DNA from: Pseudofrankia sp. DC12
GTDB lineage: Bacteria; Actinomycetota; Actinomycetes; Frankiales; Frankiaceae
Assembly (NCBI RefSeq): GCF_000966285.1
Contig: NZ_KQ031391.1
Coordinates: 6,510,430-6,574,429, forward strand
Direction: 5' to 3'
Length of the DNA stretch: 64,000 nucleotides
The position numbers were made by a program, and so were the translations under genes. The notes beneath the pieces are model-generated. The model was not told where the DNA came from, made no database searches, and saw nothing but the letters and a program-made list of their open reading frames with translations. Below, one piece after another: positions 35,824 to 44,283 of the stretch. Positions within the stretch are counted from its first letter, which is position 1, and every line of letters starts with the position of its first letter.

Positions 35824-37380
35824 GTGACCGTCCCCAGCCCGCCCCCCGCAGCGCTTCCACGGCCCGCCGGCCGCACCGCCGTCGACGTCTCCGCCACCGA
35901 ACTGCGCACCCGGACGGAAAGCCTTCTCGCAGACGGCTACCGGCTCGCCCTCGTCGCCGCCCACCACGACACCCCCGCCACCCTCGGTGGCACCGCCCGC
36001 CCCTGCGCCATCCGCGTCGTCTACCTGCTGGTGGCCGGACCACCCGACTCCCGGATAGAACTCCACCTCCGCCTCGACCCGGACGCCCCGGCCGTTCCCA
36101 GCCTGGCCGAGCTGTCGTTCCCGGCAGGCCGGTTCGAACGTGAGATGCACGATCTCTACGGGATCGAGCCCACCGGTCATCCGTTGCCCCGCCGTCTGGT
36201 TCGCCATCCCCACTGGCCGCACCACTGGTACCCGATGCGCGCCGACGCCGGCGAGCCGCCCCCGTTCGGCGACCCCGAAGGCCCCTACCCCTTCCTCACC
36301 GTCGAGGGCCCCGGCGTGTACGAAATCCCCGTCGGTCCCGTCCACGCCGGGCTGATCGAACCCGGCCACTTCCGCTTCTCCGTCGTCGGCGAAACCATCC
36401 TGAAACTCAAAGCCCGCCTCTGGTTCCTGCACCGAGGAGTCGAGAAGCTCTTCGAAGGCCACCCGCCCGCCGCCAAGCTGCCGCTCGCCGAGCGCATCAG
36501 TGGCGACACCGCGGTGGGCCACGCGCTGGCCTACTGCCTCGCCGTCGAAGACGCCCAAGGCCTCGCCGTCTCCCCGGACGCCCAGCGTGGACGAGCGTTC
36601 CTGCTGGAACTGGAACGCCTGCACAACCACGTCGCCGACCTCGGCGCCCTGTGCAACGACGTCGGCCACAGCGTCCTGCACGCCCACGCGGGGCGGCTGC
36701 GTGAACGCCTGCTACGCCTCAACGCGCGCGTCACCGGCCACCGGCTCCTGCGCGGTGGGGTCCACCTCGGCGGCACCCGGCTGCAAGCCATCCCGGAGCC
36801 CGGAGAGCTTCAGGCGGCCGCCCGGGACGCGCAGGAGATCGTCGCCCTCGCGCTCGGCCACAGCGTCGTACGGGACCGGTTCACCGGCACCGCGGTCCTT
36901 CCCACCAACGCGGCCCGGGACCTCGGCGCCCTCGGCTACGTCGCCCGCGCCAGCGGCCTCCCGGAGGACGCTCGCCTCGCCCACCCCCACTACGACCTGC
37001 GCGGGCACCTACGCGTCCCCACCCACTCCGGCGGCGACGTCCTGGCTCGCTTCCTCATCCGCGCGGACGAAATCGACGCCTCCCTCGCCCTGCTCACCCA
37101 CCTCGCCGACACCCTCACACCAGGGCCGACCGGCACCTGGCCACCCCCGCCCCGACACACCGGGCCGGCCTCGGGAGTCGGCATCGTCGAGGGCTGGCGG
37201 GGCACCATCACCCACCGCGTCGAACTCGACGACAACGACACGCTAACCCGAGTGAAAGTCGTCGACCCGTCCTTCTTCAACTGGCCCGCGCTGCCCGTCG
37301 CCCTAGCCGGCACGATAGTCCCCGACTTCCCCCTCGCCAACAAAAGCTTCAACCTCTCCTACGCCGGCAACGACCTATGA
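35824..37380 (+). CDS. HyfG/HycE-like large subunit lacking NiFe cysteines (Rv0087-like)
   Basis: A 518-aa fusion of a NuoC-like domain (about residues 20-135; FPAGRFEREMHDLYGIEPTGHPLPRRL) and a NuoD/NiFe large-subunit domain. Where group 4 hydrogenases have the N-terminal CxxC motif after ER, this reads ERISGDTAVGHALAYC. Where they have the C-terminal CxxC, the chain ends in NLSYAGNDL. All four NiFe-binding cysteines are therefore absent, yet the surrounding sequence (DPSFFNWPALPVAL, DFPLANKSFNLSY) is well kept, so this looks like selection rather than decay. GTG 35824 is the earliest start in frame. A 93-bp gap precedes it, the only sizeable gap in the operon. Confidence 0.92.
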   Translation: MTVPSPPPAALPRPAGRTAVDVSATELRTRTESLLADGYRLALVAAHHDTPATLGGTARPCAIRVVYLLVAGPPDSRIELHLRLDPDAPAVPSLAELSFPAGRFEREMHDLYGIEPTGHPLPRRLVRHPHWPHHWYPMRADAGEPPPFGDPEGPYPFLTVEGPGVYEIPVGPVHAGLIEPGHFRFSVVGETILKLKARLWFLHRGVEKLFEGHPPAAKLPLAERISGDTAVGHALAYCLAVEDAQGLAVSPDAQRGRAFLLELERLHNHVADLGALCNDVGHSVLHAHAGRLRERLLRLNARVTGHRLLRGGVHLGGTRLQAIPEPGELQAAARDAQEIVALALGHSVVRDRFTGTAVLPTNAARDLGALGYVARASGLPEDARLAHPHYDLRGHLRVPTHSGGDVLARFLIRADEIDASLALLTHLADTLTPGPTGTWPPPPRHTGPASGVGIVEGWRGTITHRVELDDNDTLTRVKVVDPSFFNWPALPVALAGTIVPDFPLANKSFNLSYAGNDL

Positions 37381-37964
37381 AACACCCGCGGCGCCGCGAC
37401 GCTGCTTTCCCCTCGGGCTGTCTCCAGCAACAGAGCGGGACGGGCAGGGACTGACCTTGACACCGAGAAGAACGAGACGTGAGCGGAGCATTCGTGACCG
37501 ATTCGACGATCATCTACACACGCACAGACGAGGCCCCAGCATGCCGGTCCAGGAATAGCCTTCCAAATCTCGGGCCTCCGGGCCCTGGCCGAGGCCGACG
37601 GCTCCTGTACTCGACTGGAGAACAGGGTGGCGCGGCGTCGCGGCGCCGATTTTCATACCCAACCGGAGATCTTCGGCGGCCGACGGCGCTCGCGGGCGTG
37701 ATGATCGCCTTCTTGGTATCGAATCCGGTGCACCCAGCCCGCACCATCTAGGGCATACGGGGTTCGCGATCTTGCCGGTTCTGGCCGCCAGGTGCGGCCG
37801 AGGCCCGAGGCGGGGCCGGCCACGGCGTGGCGAAGCCCGGACCGGCCGGCTCGGGGGCCGGTCGACCCAGCTCGCGCCGAGGCGGGCTCGCTCGGGACGG
37901 CCTTCGATGACGGGTCGTCCCGAGCGCGCTGGCCCTGCGGGCCGGCTAGCTGCGCGGGGGCGGG
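37381..37964. other. Intergenic region containing a dispersed repeat
   Basis: About 580 bp after the hydrogenase-like operon. The right part holds the 150-bp repeat copy described separately. A 90-codon plus-strand frame at 37479-37751 runs into the repeat and has no recognisable domain. No clear terminator follows the operon. Confidence 0.4.
37651..37800. repeat. Dispersed 150-bp repeat, copy A
   Basis: Aligns by eye over its whole length with 57968-58118, with blocks such as tttca-accc, atgatcgc, tggtatcgaatc and gatcttgccg in the same order and spacing. Both copies are intergenic. The family is not known to me. Confidence 0.65.
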
Positions 37965-39434
37965 CTAGCCCCGCGGGTGTACCAGGGTCTGCGTCTCCAG
38001 GTAGGCGGCGATGCCCTCCGCGCCCATCTCCCGGCCGATGCCGGACTGCTTGAACCCGCCGAACGGGTTCTTCAGCTCGACGACCGTGCCCGAGTTGATC
38101 GCGATGAGGCCGGTGCGGACCCGCCTGCCGACGGCCGCCCCGCGGTCGAGGTCGCCGGTCCACACCGAGCCGGACAGGCCGTAGTCCGAGTCGTTCGCGA
38201 TCCGGACCGCGTCGTCGTCGGTGTCGTAGGGAATGACCGACAGGACCGGGCCGAAGATCTCCTCCTGGGCGATCCGCATGCCGTTGTCGACGTCGGCGAA
38301 CAGGGTCGGCTCGACGTACCAGCCGCGGTCGAGCGCGGGCCGCCCGCCGCCGCGGATCAGCTTGGCCCCCTCGTCGAGGCCGGCGTGGATGTAGCCCTCG
38401 ACCCGGGTGCGCTGGCGTTCCGCGACGAGCGGGCCGACGACGGTCTCCGGGTCCGCGGGGTCGCCGACCTTGGTCCCGGCGACGAGATCCGCCAGGCCGT
38501 CGACGATCTCGGTGTAGCGGGAGCGCGGGGCCAGGACCCGGGTCTGGGCGGCGCAGACCTGGCCGGTGTTCATGAAGACGGCCGGAAGCAGCGCGGGCAG
38601 CGTGGTCGTCACGTCGGCGTCGTCGAGGATGATGGCCGCCGACTTGCCGCCGAGCTCCAGGGTGCAGCGCTTGAGCTGCTCGCCGCAGATCCCGCCGATC
38701 CGGCGGCCGACCGCGGTGCTGCCCGTGAAGGAGACCTTGTCGACCCCCGGGTGGCGGACCAGCAGCTCGCTGTTCTCGCGGCCAGCGGTGATGACGTTGA
38801 TGACGCCGGGCGGCAGCCCGACGGAGTCGAGAACCTCGGCGAGCAGGTAGCCGGTCAGCGGGGTCTCCGGCGCCGACTTGATGACCATCGTCGAGCCGGA
38901 GGCGAGGCTCGCGCCGATCTTCATCGCGATCAGGAAGAGCGGCACGTTCCACGGGACGATGCCGGCGCAGACGCCGACCGGCGCCTTGACGATCGTGACC
39001 GGCGCGAGCAGGCCCGGGCGCTCCTCCTCGAACGGGAACGTGTCGAGGATGCTGGCGTAGCCGTCGAGGACCATGGCCGCGGCGAGGGTGTTGCCGAACA
39101 GGGCGAACGTCGACGGCGCGCCCATCTCGGCGGTGACCGTGTCGGCGAACTCCTGGGCGCGCGCCTGGATCGCGGTGCTGATCGCCCGGATCACCACCGC
39201 GCGCTCGGCCGGGGAGGCCCGCGGCCACGGGCCGTCGTCGAAGGCCGCGCGGGCGGCGGCGACGGCCCTGTCGATGTCGGCGCCGTTCGCCTCGGGGACG
39301 GTCGCGAGGAGCTGTTCCGTGTGCGGCGAGATCACGTCGATCGTGCCGGTTCCCGCCGGCGCGACCCATTCTCCGCCGACGAACAGGCGGTCCTTCACGA
39401 TTGCGGGCGAGGTCCGCGGTGGCACTAAGGACAT
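37965..39434 (-). CDS. Aldehyde dehydrogenase (NAD(P)-dependent)
   Basis: A 489-aa ALDH of full length. The catalytic Glu260 (LELGGKS) and Cys294 (NTGQVCAAQTR) are present, as are IVPWNVPLF, the NAD-binding SFTGSTAVGR and the C-terminal NPFGGFKQSGIGREMG. Substrate is unknown; the subgroup oxidises aliphatic or aromatic aldehydes. ATG 39434 is chosen because the protein begins normally there. An inverted repeat CATCGC-N4-GCGATG at 39647-39662 lies upstream and could regulate it. Confidence 0.93.
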   Translation of the reverse strand: MSLVPPRTSPAIVKDRLFVGGEWVAPAGTGTIDVISPHTEQLLATVPEANGADIDRAVAAARAAFDDGPWPRASPAERAVVIRAISTAIQARAQEFADTVTAEMGAPSTFALFGNTLAAAMVLDGYASILDTFPFEEERPGLLAPVTIVKAPVGVCAGIVPWNVPLFLIAMKIGASLASGSTMVIKSAPETPLTGYLLAEVLDSVGLPPGVINVITAGRENSELLVRHPGVDKVSFTGSTAVGRRIGGICGEQLKRCTLELGGKSAAIILDDADVTTTLPALLPAVFMNTGQVCAAQTRVLAPRSRYTEIVDGLADLVAGTKVGDPADPETVVGPLVAERQRTRVEGYIHAGLDEGAKLIRGGGRPALDRGWYVEPTLFADVDNGMRIAQEEIFGPVLSVIPYDTDDDAVRIANDSDYGLSGSVWTGDLDRGAAVGRRVRTGLIAINSGTVVELKNPFGGFKQSGIGREMGAEGIAAYLETQTLVHPRG

Positions 39435-39646
39435 GGCTACAGCTCCGCCGGGGAGGGAGGTCGACACGACGGCGTCGGACTACGCCGCGAGAATCCGGCT
39501 CCGGATCTCTCCGAGCCACGTTCGCCACTGCCGACGACCGGCCCGGGTGGGCGCGGCCCACATGTGGCCGTGCCTCACTGCCCGCTCCGACCGCGTGACG
39601 AACCTGGAGGCAGCGTGTCACGACGTACAGGACAAAGCAACGTTCG

Positions 39647-39662
39647 CATCGCGAGTGCGATG
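39647..39662. promoter_or_regulatory. Inverted repeat CATCGC-N4-GCGATG
   Basis: A perfect 6-4-6 dyad about 210 bp upstream of the aldehyde dehydrogenase start, in a stretch with little coding potential. It is a possible TetR-type site. Confidence 0.4.
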
Positions 39663-39702
39663 TGCTGGGCGGGTTCCGACAACCGATGTCGTCTGCCGGG
39701 GA

Positions 39703-39873
39703 CCGAGGCGGCAGGTAGGAGGGCAGCGTGATGTCCGGCCCGGCCACCGAGCCGGTCTGGACCCAGGCCAGCGGCCTGGAGCGGCCGGCGCGGGCGGTCA
39801 GCAGCGCGGGCATCGCCGCCTCGGTGGGCCGGCCCCACAGGTAGTCGAGGACGACGTCGGCGTCCGCTGCCGC
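39703..39873 (-). pseudogene. Quinone oxidoreductase (MDR family) remnant
   Basis: On the minus strand the sequence reads ADADVVLDYLWGRPTEAAM and then ALLTARAGRSRPLAW and QTGSVAGPDITLPS. This is the C-terminal part of the nucleotide-binding domain of NADPH:quinone/zinc-type alcohol dehydrogenases. Nothing of the N-terminal two thirds or of the final residues is present. It is a relic. Confidence 0.7.
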
Positions 39874-39875
39874 GC

Positions 39876-40080
39876 GTCCGAGCCGCGCAGGAGGTCAGCA
39901 TCGCCATCGGAGCCGCCGTCAGCGGGACGGTCATCGCCGCGATCTCCGTGGGCGACGTCGCCAGCTCGCACTGGACGAACGCCCAGGTCTCGCAGTCGAG
40001 AACGCCGTGACGACAGCCATCCGGGCTCTCGCCGCCGTGGCCGCGGCACTCCTGATCGGGCACCGCTGCGCGCCCGCGCC
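39876..40080 (+). pseudogene. MFS (DHA2/EmrB-type) transporter, C-terminal remnant with frameshift
   Basis: The plus strand reads AAQEVSIAIGAAVSGTVIAA, the typical penultimate region of 14-TM drug transporters. After AQVSQS the frame must shift by one to continue as ENAVTTAIRALAAVAAALLIG, the expected last helix. The unshifted frame stops at 40008-40010. The earlier helices are absent. The N-terminal fragment of the same family at 11576-11909 is far away; a link is possible but unproven. Confidence 0.65.
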
Positions 40081-40227
40081 TCGCCGGCCGCCGCGGCGGC
40101 GACGCCGGAAGCCTGATCGGGAGCGCGGCTTCGCGCGTCTGGCCAGATCTGACCGCCCGCGCGGCCGGCTGCTTTAATGCGGCTGCCTGGCTTGGTGGTC
40201 GGCCCTTCCCGGAAGGTCGGAGGTCCC

Positions 40228-41211
40228 GTGACCGGTAGTACCCGCTGGGGCATCACGATTCCCGTCGAAGGGATACCGCTGCACCGGCAGGCGGAGGTCG
40301 CTCGGGAGCTGGAAGGCCTCGGCTACACCGACCTGTGGTCGGGCGAGGGCACCTACGCGGACGGGTTCACCCCGCTCGCGGTCGCTGCCGCCGTCACCAC
40401 GCAGGTGCACCTCGGCATCGCGATCGCCCCGGTGTTCACCCGCGGCCCGGCCCTGCTCGCCCAGACCGCGGCGACCCTGGCGGCGACCGCCCCCGGACGG
40501 TTCTCGCTCGGGCTCGGGTCCTCCTCCGACGTCATCGTGGAACGCTGGAACGCCGTCCCCTTCACCCGGCCGCTGACCCGGACCAGGGACCTCCTGCGGT
40601 TCCTGCGCCAGGCGCTGGCCGGGGAGCGGGTCGACGAGCAGTTCGACACGTTCGCGGTGCGCGGCTTCCGGTCGGCCATCGTCCCCGACCCGCCGCCGAA
40701 GCTGCTCGTCGCGGGGCTGCGCGGAAAGATGCTCGCGCTCGCCGGCGCGGAGGCGGACGGCGCGATCCTCAACTGGCTGTCCGCGCCCGACGTCGCCCAG
40801 GTCGCCCCGGCGGTGCTCACCCCGGCCGGGCACACCCCGGCGGCGCAGCGCGAGATCGTCGCGCGGCTCATGGTCGTCCCCACCGCGGACGCCGAGGTCG
40901 CCCGCCGGATCGGGCGCCGCGCGATCGCCGCCTACCTGAACGTCGGCGTCTACAAGGCGTTCCACCAGGATCTCGGTCGTGACGCGCTGGAGCCGATGTG
41001 GAAGCTGTGGGCCGCCGGTGACCGCGCCGGGGCGCTGGCCGCGATCCCGGACCACGTCGTCGACGAGCTGATCGTGCACGGCCCGCCGGAGGCGTGCCGC
41101 GAGCACCTCGCCCGGTACGTCGCGCACGGCGTGGCCGTGCCCGTGATCTACGTTCTGCGGGCCGACGGCGGCGACCCCATGCAGGCCTGCCGCGACCTCG
41201 CCCCGCGCTGA
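40228..41211 (+). CDS. LLM-class (probably F420-dependent) oxidoreductase
   Basis: A 327-aa luciferase-like TIM barrel: WGITIPVEGIPLHRQAEVARELEGLGYTDLWSGE at the N-terminus, GRFSLGLGSSSDVIVERWNAVPF, and KLLVAGLRGKMLALAGAEADGAILN. The N-D-W style second half fits the F420-dependent subgroup common in actinobacteria. GTG 40228 has CGGAGG five bases upstream. The gene stands alone after the relic region. Confidence 0.9.
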   Translation: MTGSTRWGITIPVEGIPLHRQAEVARELEGLGYTDLWSGEGTYADGFTPLAVAAAVTTQVHLGIAIAPVFTRGPALLAQTAATLAATAPGRFSLGLGSSSDVIVERWNAVPFTRPLTRTRDLLRFLRQALAGERVDEQFDTFAVRGFRSAIVPDPPPKLLVAGLRGKMLALAGAEADGAILNWLSAPDVAQVAPAVLTPAGHTPAAQREIVARLMVVPTADAEVARRIGRRAIAAYLNVGVYKAFHQDLGRDALEPMWKLWAAGDRAGALAAIPDHVVDELIVHGPPEACREHLARYVAHGVAVPVIYVLRADGGDPMQACRDLAPR

Positions 41212-41368
41212 CCTTGCTGCCTCGCGCGTCCCGGCCAGGCGCTTGTGCGGCTTTTGTCGCTTTTGACGCCCCCGGAGGGCCGCCGGCGCGCCGGACCGGC
41301 AAGAAGCGGCAATAGTCGTCGATCACTTGACTGGTGCCGGCGCATTGTAGATCCTGCCAGCGGCGCAT

Positions 41369-41390
41369 GAATGTACGCTTCGTCACATTC
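41369..41390. promoter_or_regulatory. Inverted repeat GAATGT-N10-ACATTC
   Basis: A perfect 6-10-6 dyad about 75 bp upstream of the MFS carrier start, in the relatively AT-rich part of the gap. It is a possible operator for that gene. Confidence 0.45.
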
Positions 41391-41464
41391 GCGAGCTGCA
41401 AGACCCGAGCCGGCCTGCGCAGGACTGGCGACGCCGCCGTCGCGCGCGATAAGAGGGAGCACCA

Positions 41465-43186
41465 GTGTCCAGCGACACCTCGGTCAGGAGTGACCAGCCG
41501 TCCGCCGACGACGGCTTACCCAGGGTCAAGGGCGGCCTCTGGGGCCGGCAGCTCGCGCACTATCCCGCCGCCGGGCCCCGCGCGTTCTACCTGGCGATCG
41601 TGGTCCTCACGGCGATCGTCCTGTACTACGAGCTGTACATCCAGGGCGCGGTCGCCACGTCGATCATCAACCGCTACGACATGTCGTTCACGTACTTCGT
41701 GTACATCTCGGTCGCCGGCGGCGTGACCGGCGCCCTCGCGTCACTCGCGGCCGGGCTCGCCGACCGCTGGGGCCGGGCCAACCTGGTCGCCTACGGCGTC
41801 CTGCTGACCGGCGCGCTGATGGTCGTCGGCCTGCCCAACGCGAATACCAAACTCGTCTACCTGATCCTGTTCGCGGCGCTCAGCGCGGTGGAAGGCGTCA
41901 TCCTCGTCGCGACGCCGGCCCTGGTCCGGGACTACTCTCCGCAGCTCGGCCGGGCCTCCGCGATGGGGTTCTGGACGCTCGGGCCCGTGGTCGGCAGTCT
42001 CGTCGTCACCGAGGTCTCCAGCCACACCTTCCACGGCAACCACTGGGAACAGCAGATCCGCTACTCCGGCTACGCGGCGCTGGCCGTCGGAGTGCTCGCG
42101 TTCATCGGGCTGCGGGAGCTCTCGCCCCGGCTGCGCGACCAGCTCATGGTCACGATGCGCGACCGGGTGCTGGTCGAGGCCAAGGCCCGCGGTATCGACC
42201 CGGAGCAGGCGTTGCGAGGCAGCTGGCGCCAGATGCTGAAGCTAGACGTGATCGGCTCGGCGCTGGCGATCAGCCTGGCGCTGATCTTCTACTACACGGC
42301 CGTCGGCTTCATGGTCACCTACTTCGCGACGAACTTCGGGTACTCGCTGAACCGGGCGAACAGCCTGGCCAACTGGTACTGGATCACGAACGCGCTGGCG
42401 CTGATCATCGCGGGGATCGTGTCGGACTGGCTGAAGGTCCGCAAGCCCTTCATGGTGTTCGGTGGAGTGATCGCCGCTGTCGGCATCGCGCTGTTCGCGA
42501 TCAAGGCGCATGACGCCTCGACCGGCTACTACACGTTCGCGCTCATCTTCGTCATCATCTCGGCCGGCGGCGGGATCGGCTACGCCACCTGGATGGCGTC
42601 GTTCACCGAGACCGTCGAGCGGCACAACCCGGCCGCCACCGCGACCGGCCTCGCGGTCTGGGGCGGCGTGCTGCGCACGGTCGTCGCCGTCGTCCTGACC
42701 ATTCTCGCGGTGACGCAGACCGCGACCTCGGTCCTGGTCGACAAGGGGCCCGCCGTCCAGACGATCCTGGCCCGGTACCCGCAGCAGATCGCCACCGCCC
42801 AGCTCATCGACCCGGCGACGTCGGCCGCGCTGACCAAGAACCCCAACGACACCGCGGCCGGGCTGAAAGCGGCCGGCGAGGTGCAGAAGGGCGCCGGCGT
42901 CGACCTCAACGAGGCGATCAGGCGGCTGCTCGCGCTGAAGGCCGTGCCGAAGGCCGACCTCGCCTACATCCAGGAGAACGGGCCCAAGGTGCTCAAGGCC
43001 CAGCACGACTCGCCGAACCAGTGGCGGACCTGGTGGTGGCTCTGCTTCGCCGGCCAGATCATCTTCCTGCCGTTCATCTTCCTGATGGCCGGTCGCTGGA
43101 GCCCCCGCAAGGCGCGCGAGGACCTGGCCGAGCACGAGGAGCGCGTGCAGCAGGAGCTGGCGGCGCTGACCCCGCAGGAAGGCTGA
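41465..43186 (+). CDS. MFS transporter
   Basis: A 573-aa major facilitator. The loop 2-3 signature is GLADRWGRANLV, and about 12 membrane helices are visible. A large hydrophilic loop of about 90 residues (GPAVQTILARYPQQIATAQLIDP to NGPKVLKAQHDS) lies before the last helix, which is unusual and is a feature of some actinobacterial carriers in aromatic or sterol loci. GTG 41465 follows AGAGGGAG. The substrate is unknown. Confidence 0.9.
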   Translation: MSSDTSVRSDQPSADDGLPRVKGGLWGRQLAHYPAAGPRAFYLAIVVLTAIVLYYELYIQGAVATSIINRYDMSFTYFVYISVAGGVTGALASLAAGLADRWGRANLVAYGVLLTGALMVVGLPNANTKLVYLILFAALSAVEGVILVATPALVRDYSPQLGRASAMGFWTLGPVVGSLVVTEVSSHTFHGNHWEQQIRYSGYAALAVGVLAFIGLRELSPRLRDQLMVTMRDRVLVEAKARGIDPEQALRGSWRQMLKLDVIGSALAISLALIFYYTAVGFMVTYFATNFGYSLNRANSLANWYWITNALALIIAGIVSDWLKVRKPFMVFGGVIAAVGIALFAIKAHDASTGYYTFALIFVIISAGGGIGYATWMASFTETVERHNPAATATGLAVWGGVLRTVVAVVLTILAVTQTATSVLVDKGPAVQTILARYPQQIATAQLIDPATSAALTKNPNDTAAGLKAAGEVQKGAGVDLNEAIRRLLALKAVPKADLAYIQENGPKVLKAQHDSPNQWRTWWWLCFAGQIIFLPFIFLMAGRWSPRKAREDLAEHEERVQQELAALTPQEG

Positions 43187-43194
43187 GCCCCCGC

Positions 43195-43226
43195 GCGATG
43201 GCCGGCCCGAGGCGGCCGGCCATCGC
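43195..43226 (+). terminator. Terminator hairpin after MFS gene
   Basis: A perfect 13-bp stem GCGATGGCCGGCC with a 6-nt loop, nine bases after the MFS stop. No T-run. The following 30 bp repeat part of the gene end and of the stem. Confidence 0.8.
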
Positions 43227-43309
43227 CGGAAGGCTGAGCCAGCGCGATGGCCGACCCGCTATGGCCGGCCATCCCGTACGCCCTGGCCGTCCTTTACGAC
43301 ACCCAAGTC

Positions 43310-43326
43310 GTCAACTTCAGGTTGAC
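43310..43326. promoter_or_regulatory. Operator 1 upstream of HTH-ClpN gene
   Basis: GTCAACTTCAGGTTGAC, an inverted repeat with arms GTCAAC and GTTGAC. A second copy lies 28 bp downstream (centre to centre). Confidence 0.72.
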
Positions 43327-43337
43327 GATCCGTGGCC

Positions 43338-43354
43338 GTCAACCTAAGGTTGAC
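43338..43354. promoter_or_regulatory. Operator 2 abutting start codon of HTH-ClpN gene
   Basis: GTCAACCTAAGGTTGAC, the more symmetrical copy. It ends two bases before the ATG at 43357, and its AAGG could double as the ribosome site, so a bound protein would block transcription and translation start. Confidence 0.75.
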
Positions 43355-43356
43355 GC

Positions 43357-44124
43357 ATGACGCAACCCACTCGTATGACGGCACCGGTGCGGCTCGACGA
43401 CCTGATCGACGCCATCAAGCAGGTGCATCCAGACCCGCTCGACCAGCTCGCCGACGCGGTCCTCGCCGCCGACCACCTGGGCGACGTCGCCGACCACCTG
43501 ATCGGCCACTTCGTCGACCAGGCCCGTCGTTCCGGCGCCTCCTGGACCGACATCGGCCACAGCATGGGCGTCAGCAAGCAGGCGGCGCAGAAGCGCTTCG
43601 TGCCCAAGGACCCGGGCGAGCCCGGCGACCTCGACCCCAACCAGGGCTTCAACCGGTACACCCCGCGCGCCCGCAACTGCGTGATGGCCGCGCAGAACGC
43701 GGCGACGGCCGCCGGCGGGGCCCAGATCACCTCCGAGCACCTGGTCCTCGGCCTGCTCGTCGACCCGGACGCGCTCGCGGCGAAGGCGATCGTCGCGGCC
43801 GGACTGACACTCGACGCGGTCCGCGCCGCCGCCGCGGCCGCGCTGCCGGCCGCGACCGCCGCGCGGCCGGCGACCGCGCTCCTCCCGTTCGACGCCCGCG
43901 CGAAGAAGGCCCTGACGCTGACCTTCCGCGAGGCGCTGCGACTGGGCCACAACTACATCGGCACCGAGCACATCCTGCTGGCGCTGCTGGAGCAGGAGAG
44001 CCTCGAGAACGGCTCCGCGGTGCTGACCGGGCTCGGGCTCACCAAGGAGATGGTCGACGCCTACACCACCGCCACCCTGGCCGCGATCGGCAAGGCCGCG
44101 ACGGAGGCCGCCGGCAAGGCGTGA
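43357..44124 (+). CDS. HTH and Clp N-terminal (ClpN) domain protein
   Basis: A 255-aa two-part protein. Residues about 60-81 form a helix-turn-helix (GASWTDIGHSMGVSKQAAQKR). Residues about 100-245 are two Clp N-terminal repeats, with QITSEHLVLGLL in the first and NYIGTEHILLALLEQE in the second, as in the substrate-binding N domain of ClpC/ClpA. There is no AAA+ ATPase. It may be a DNA-binding regulator that senses unfolded proteins or Clp adaptors through its ClpN part, and it probably binds the twin operators just upstream. The regulatory role is inference. Confidence 0.87.
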   Translation: MTQPTRMTAPVRLDDLIDAIKQVHPDPLDQLADAVLAADHLGDVADHLIGHFVDQARRSGASWTDIGHSMGVSKQAAQKRFVPKDPGEPGDLDPNQGFNRYTPRARNCVMAAQNAATAAGGAQITSEHLVLGLLVDPDALAAKAIVAAGLTLDAVRAAAAAALPAATAARPATALLPFDARAKKALTLTFREALRLGHNYIGTEHILLALLEQESLENGSAVLTGLGLTKEMVDAYTTATLAAIGKAATEAAGKA

Positions 44125-44283
44125 CGACGGCGCGGCCGGCGGCCAGCCGCCCGTCGCGGCATCACCGCTGGGCGGCGCCAGCGCGTCCCGATCCGGCTCG
44201 GGCTCGCCTCCAGTCGCCGTGCCAGCGCGAGAGGCGCCCGGCGCGTCCCGATCTGGGCTCCGGCGGGCCGGCCGGGCCCTGGG

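Noticed and set aside
37479-37751. 90-codon plus-strand open frame
   Set aside because: It runs into the dispersed repeat and shows no domain or conserved motif.
37510-39813. 767-codon minus-strand open frame
   Set aside because: It lies in a wrong frame of the aldehyde dehydrogenase. Only its first 40 or so residues resemble a protein, and they come from the quinone reductase relic.
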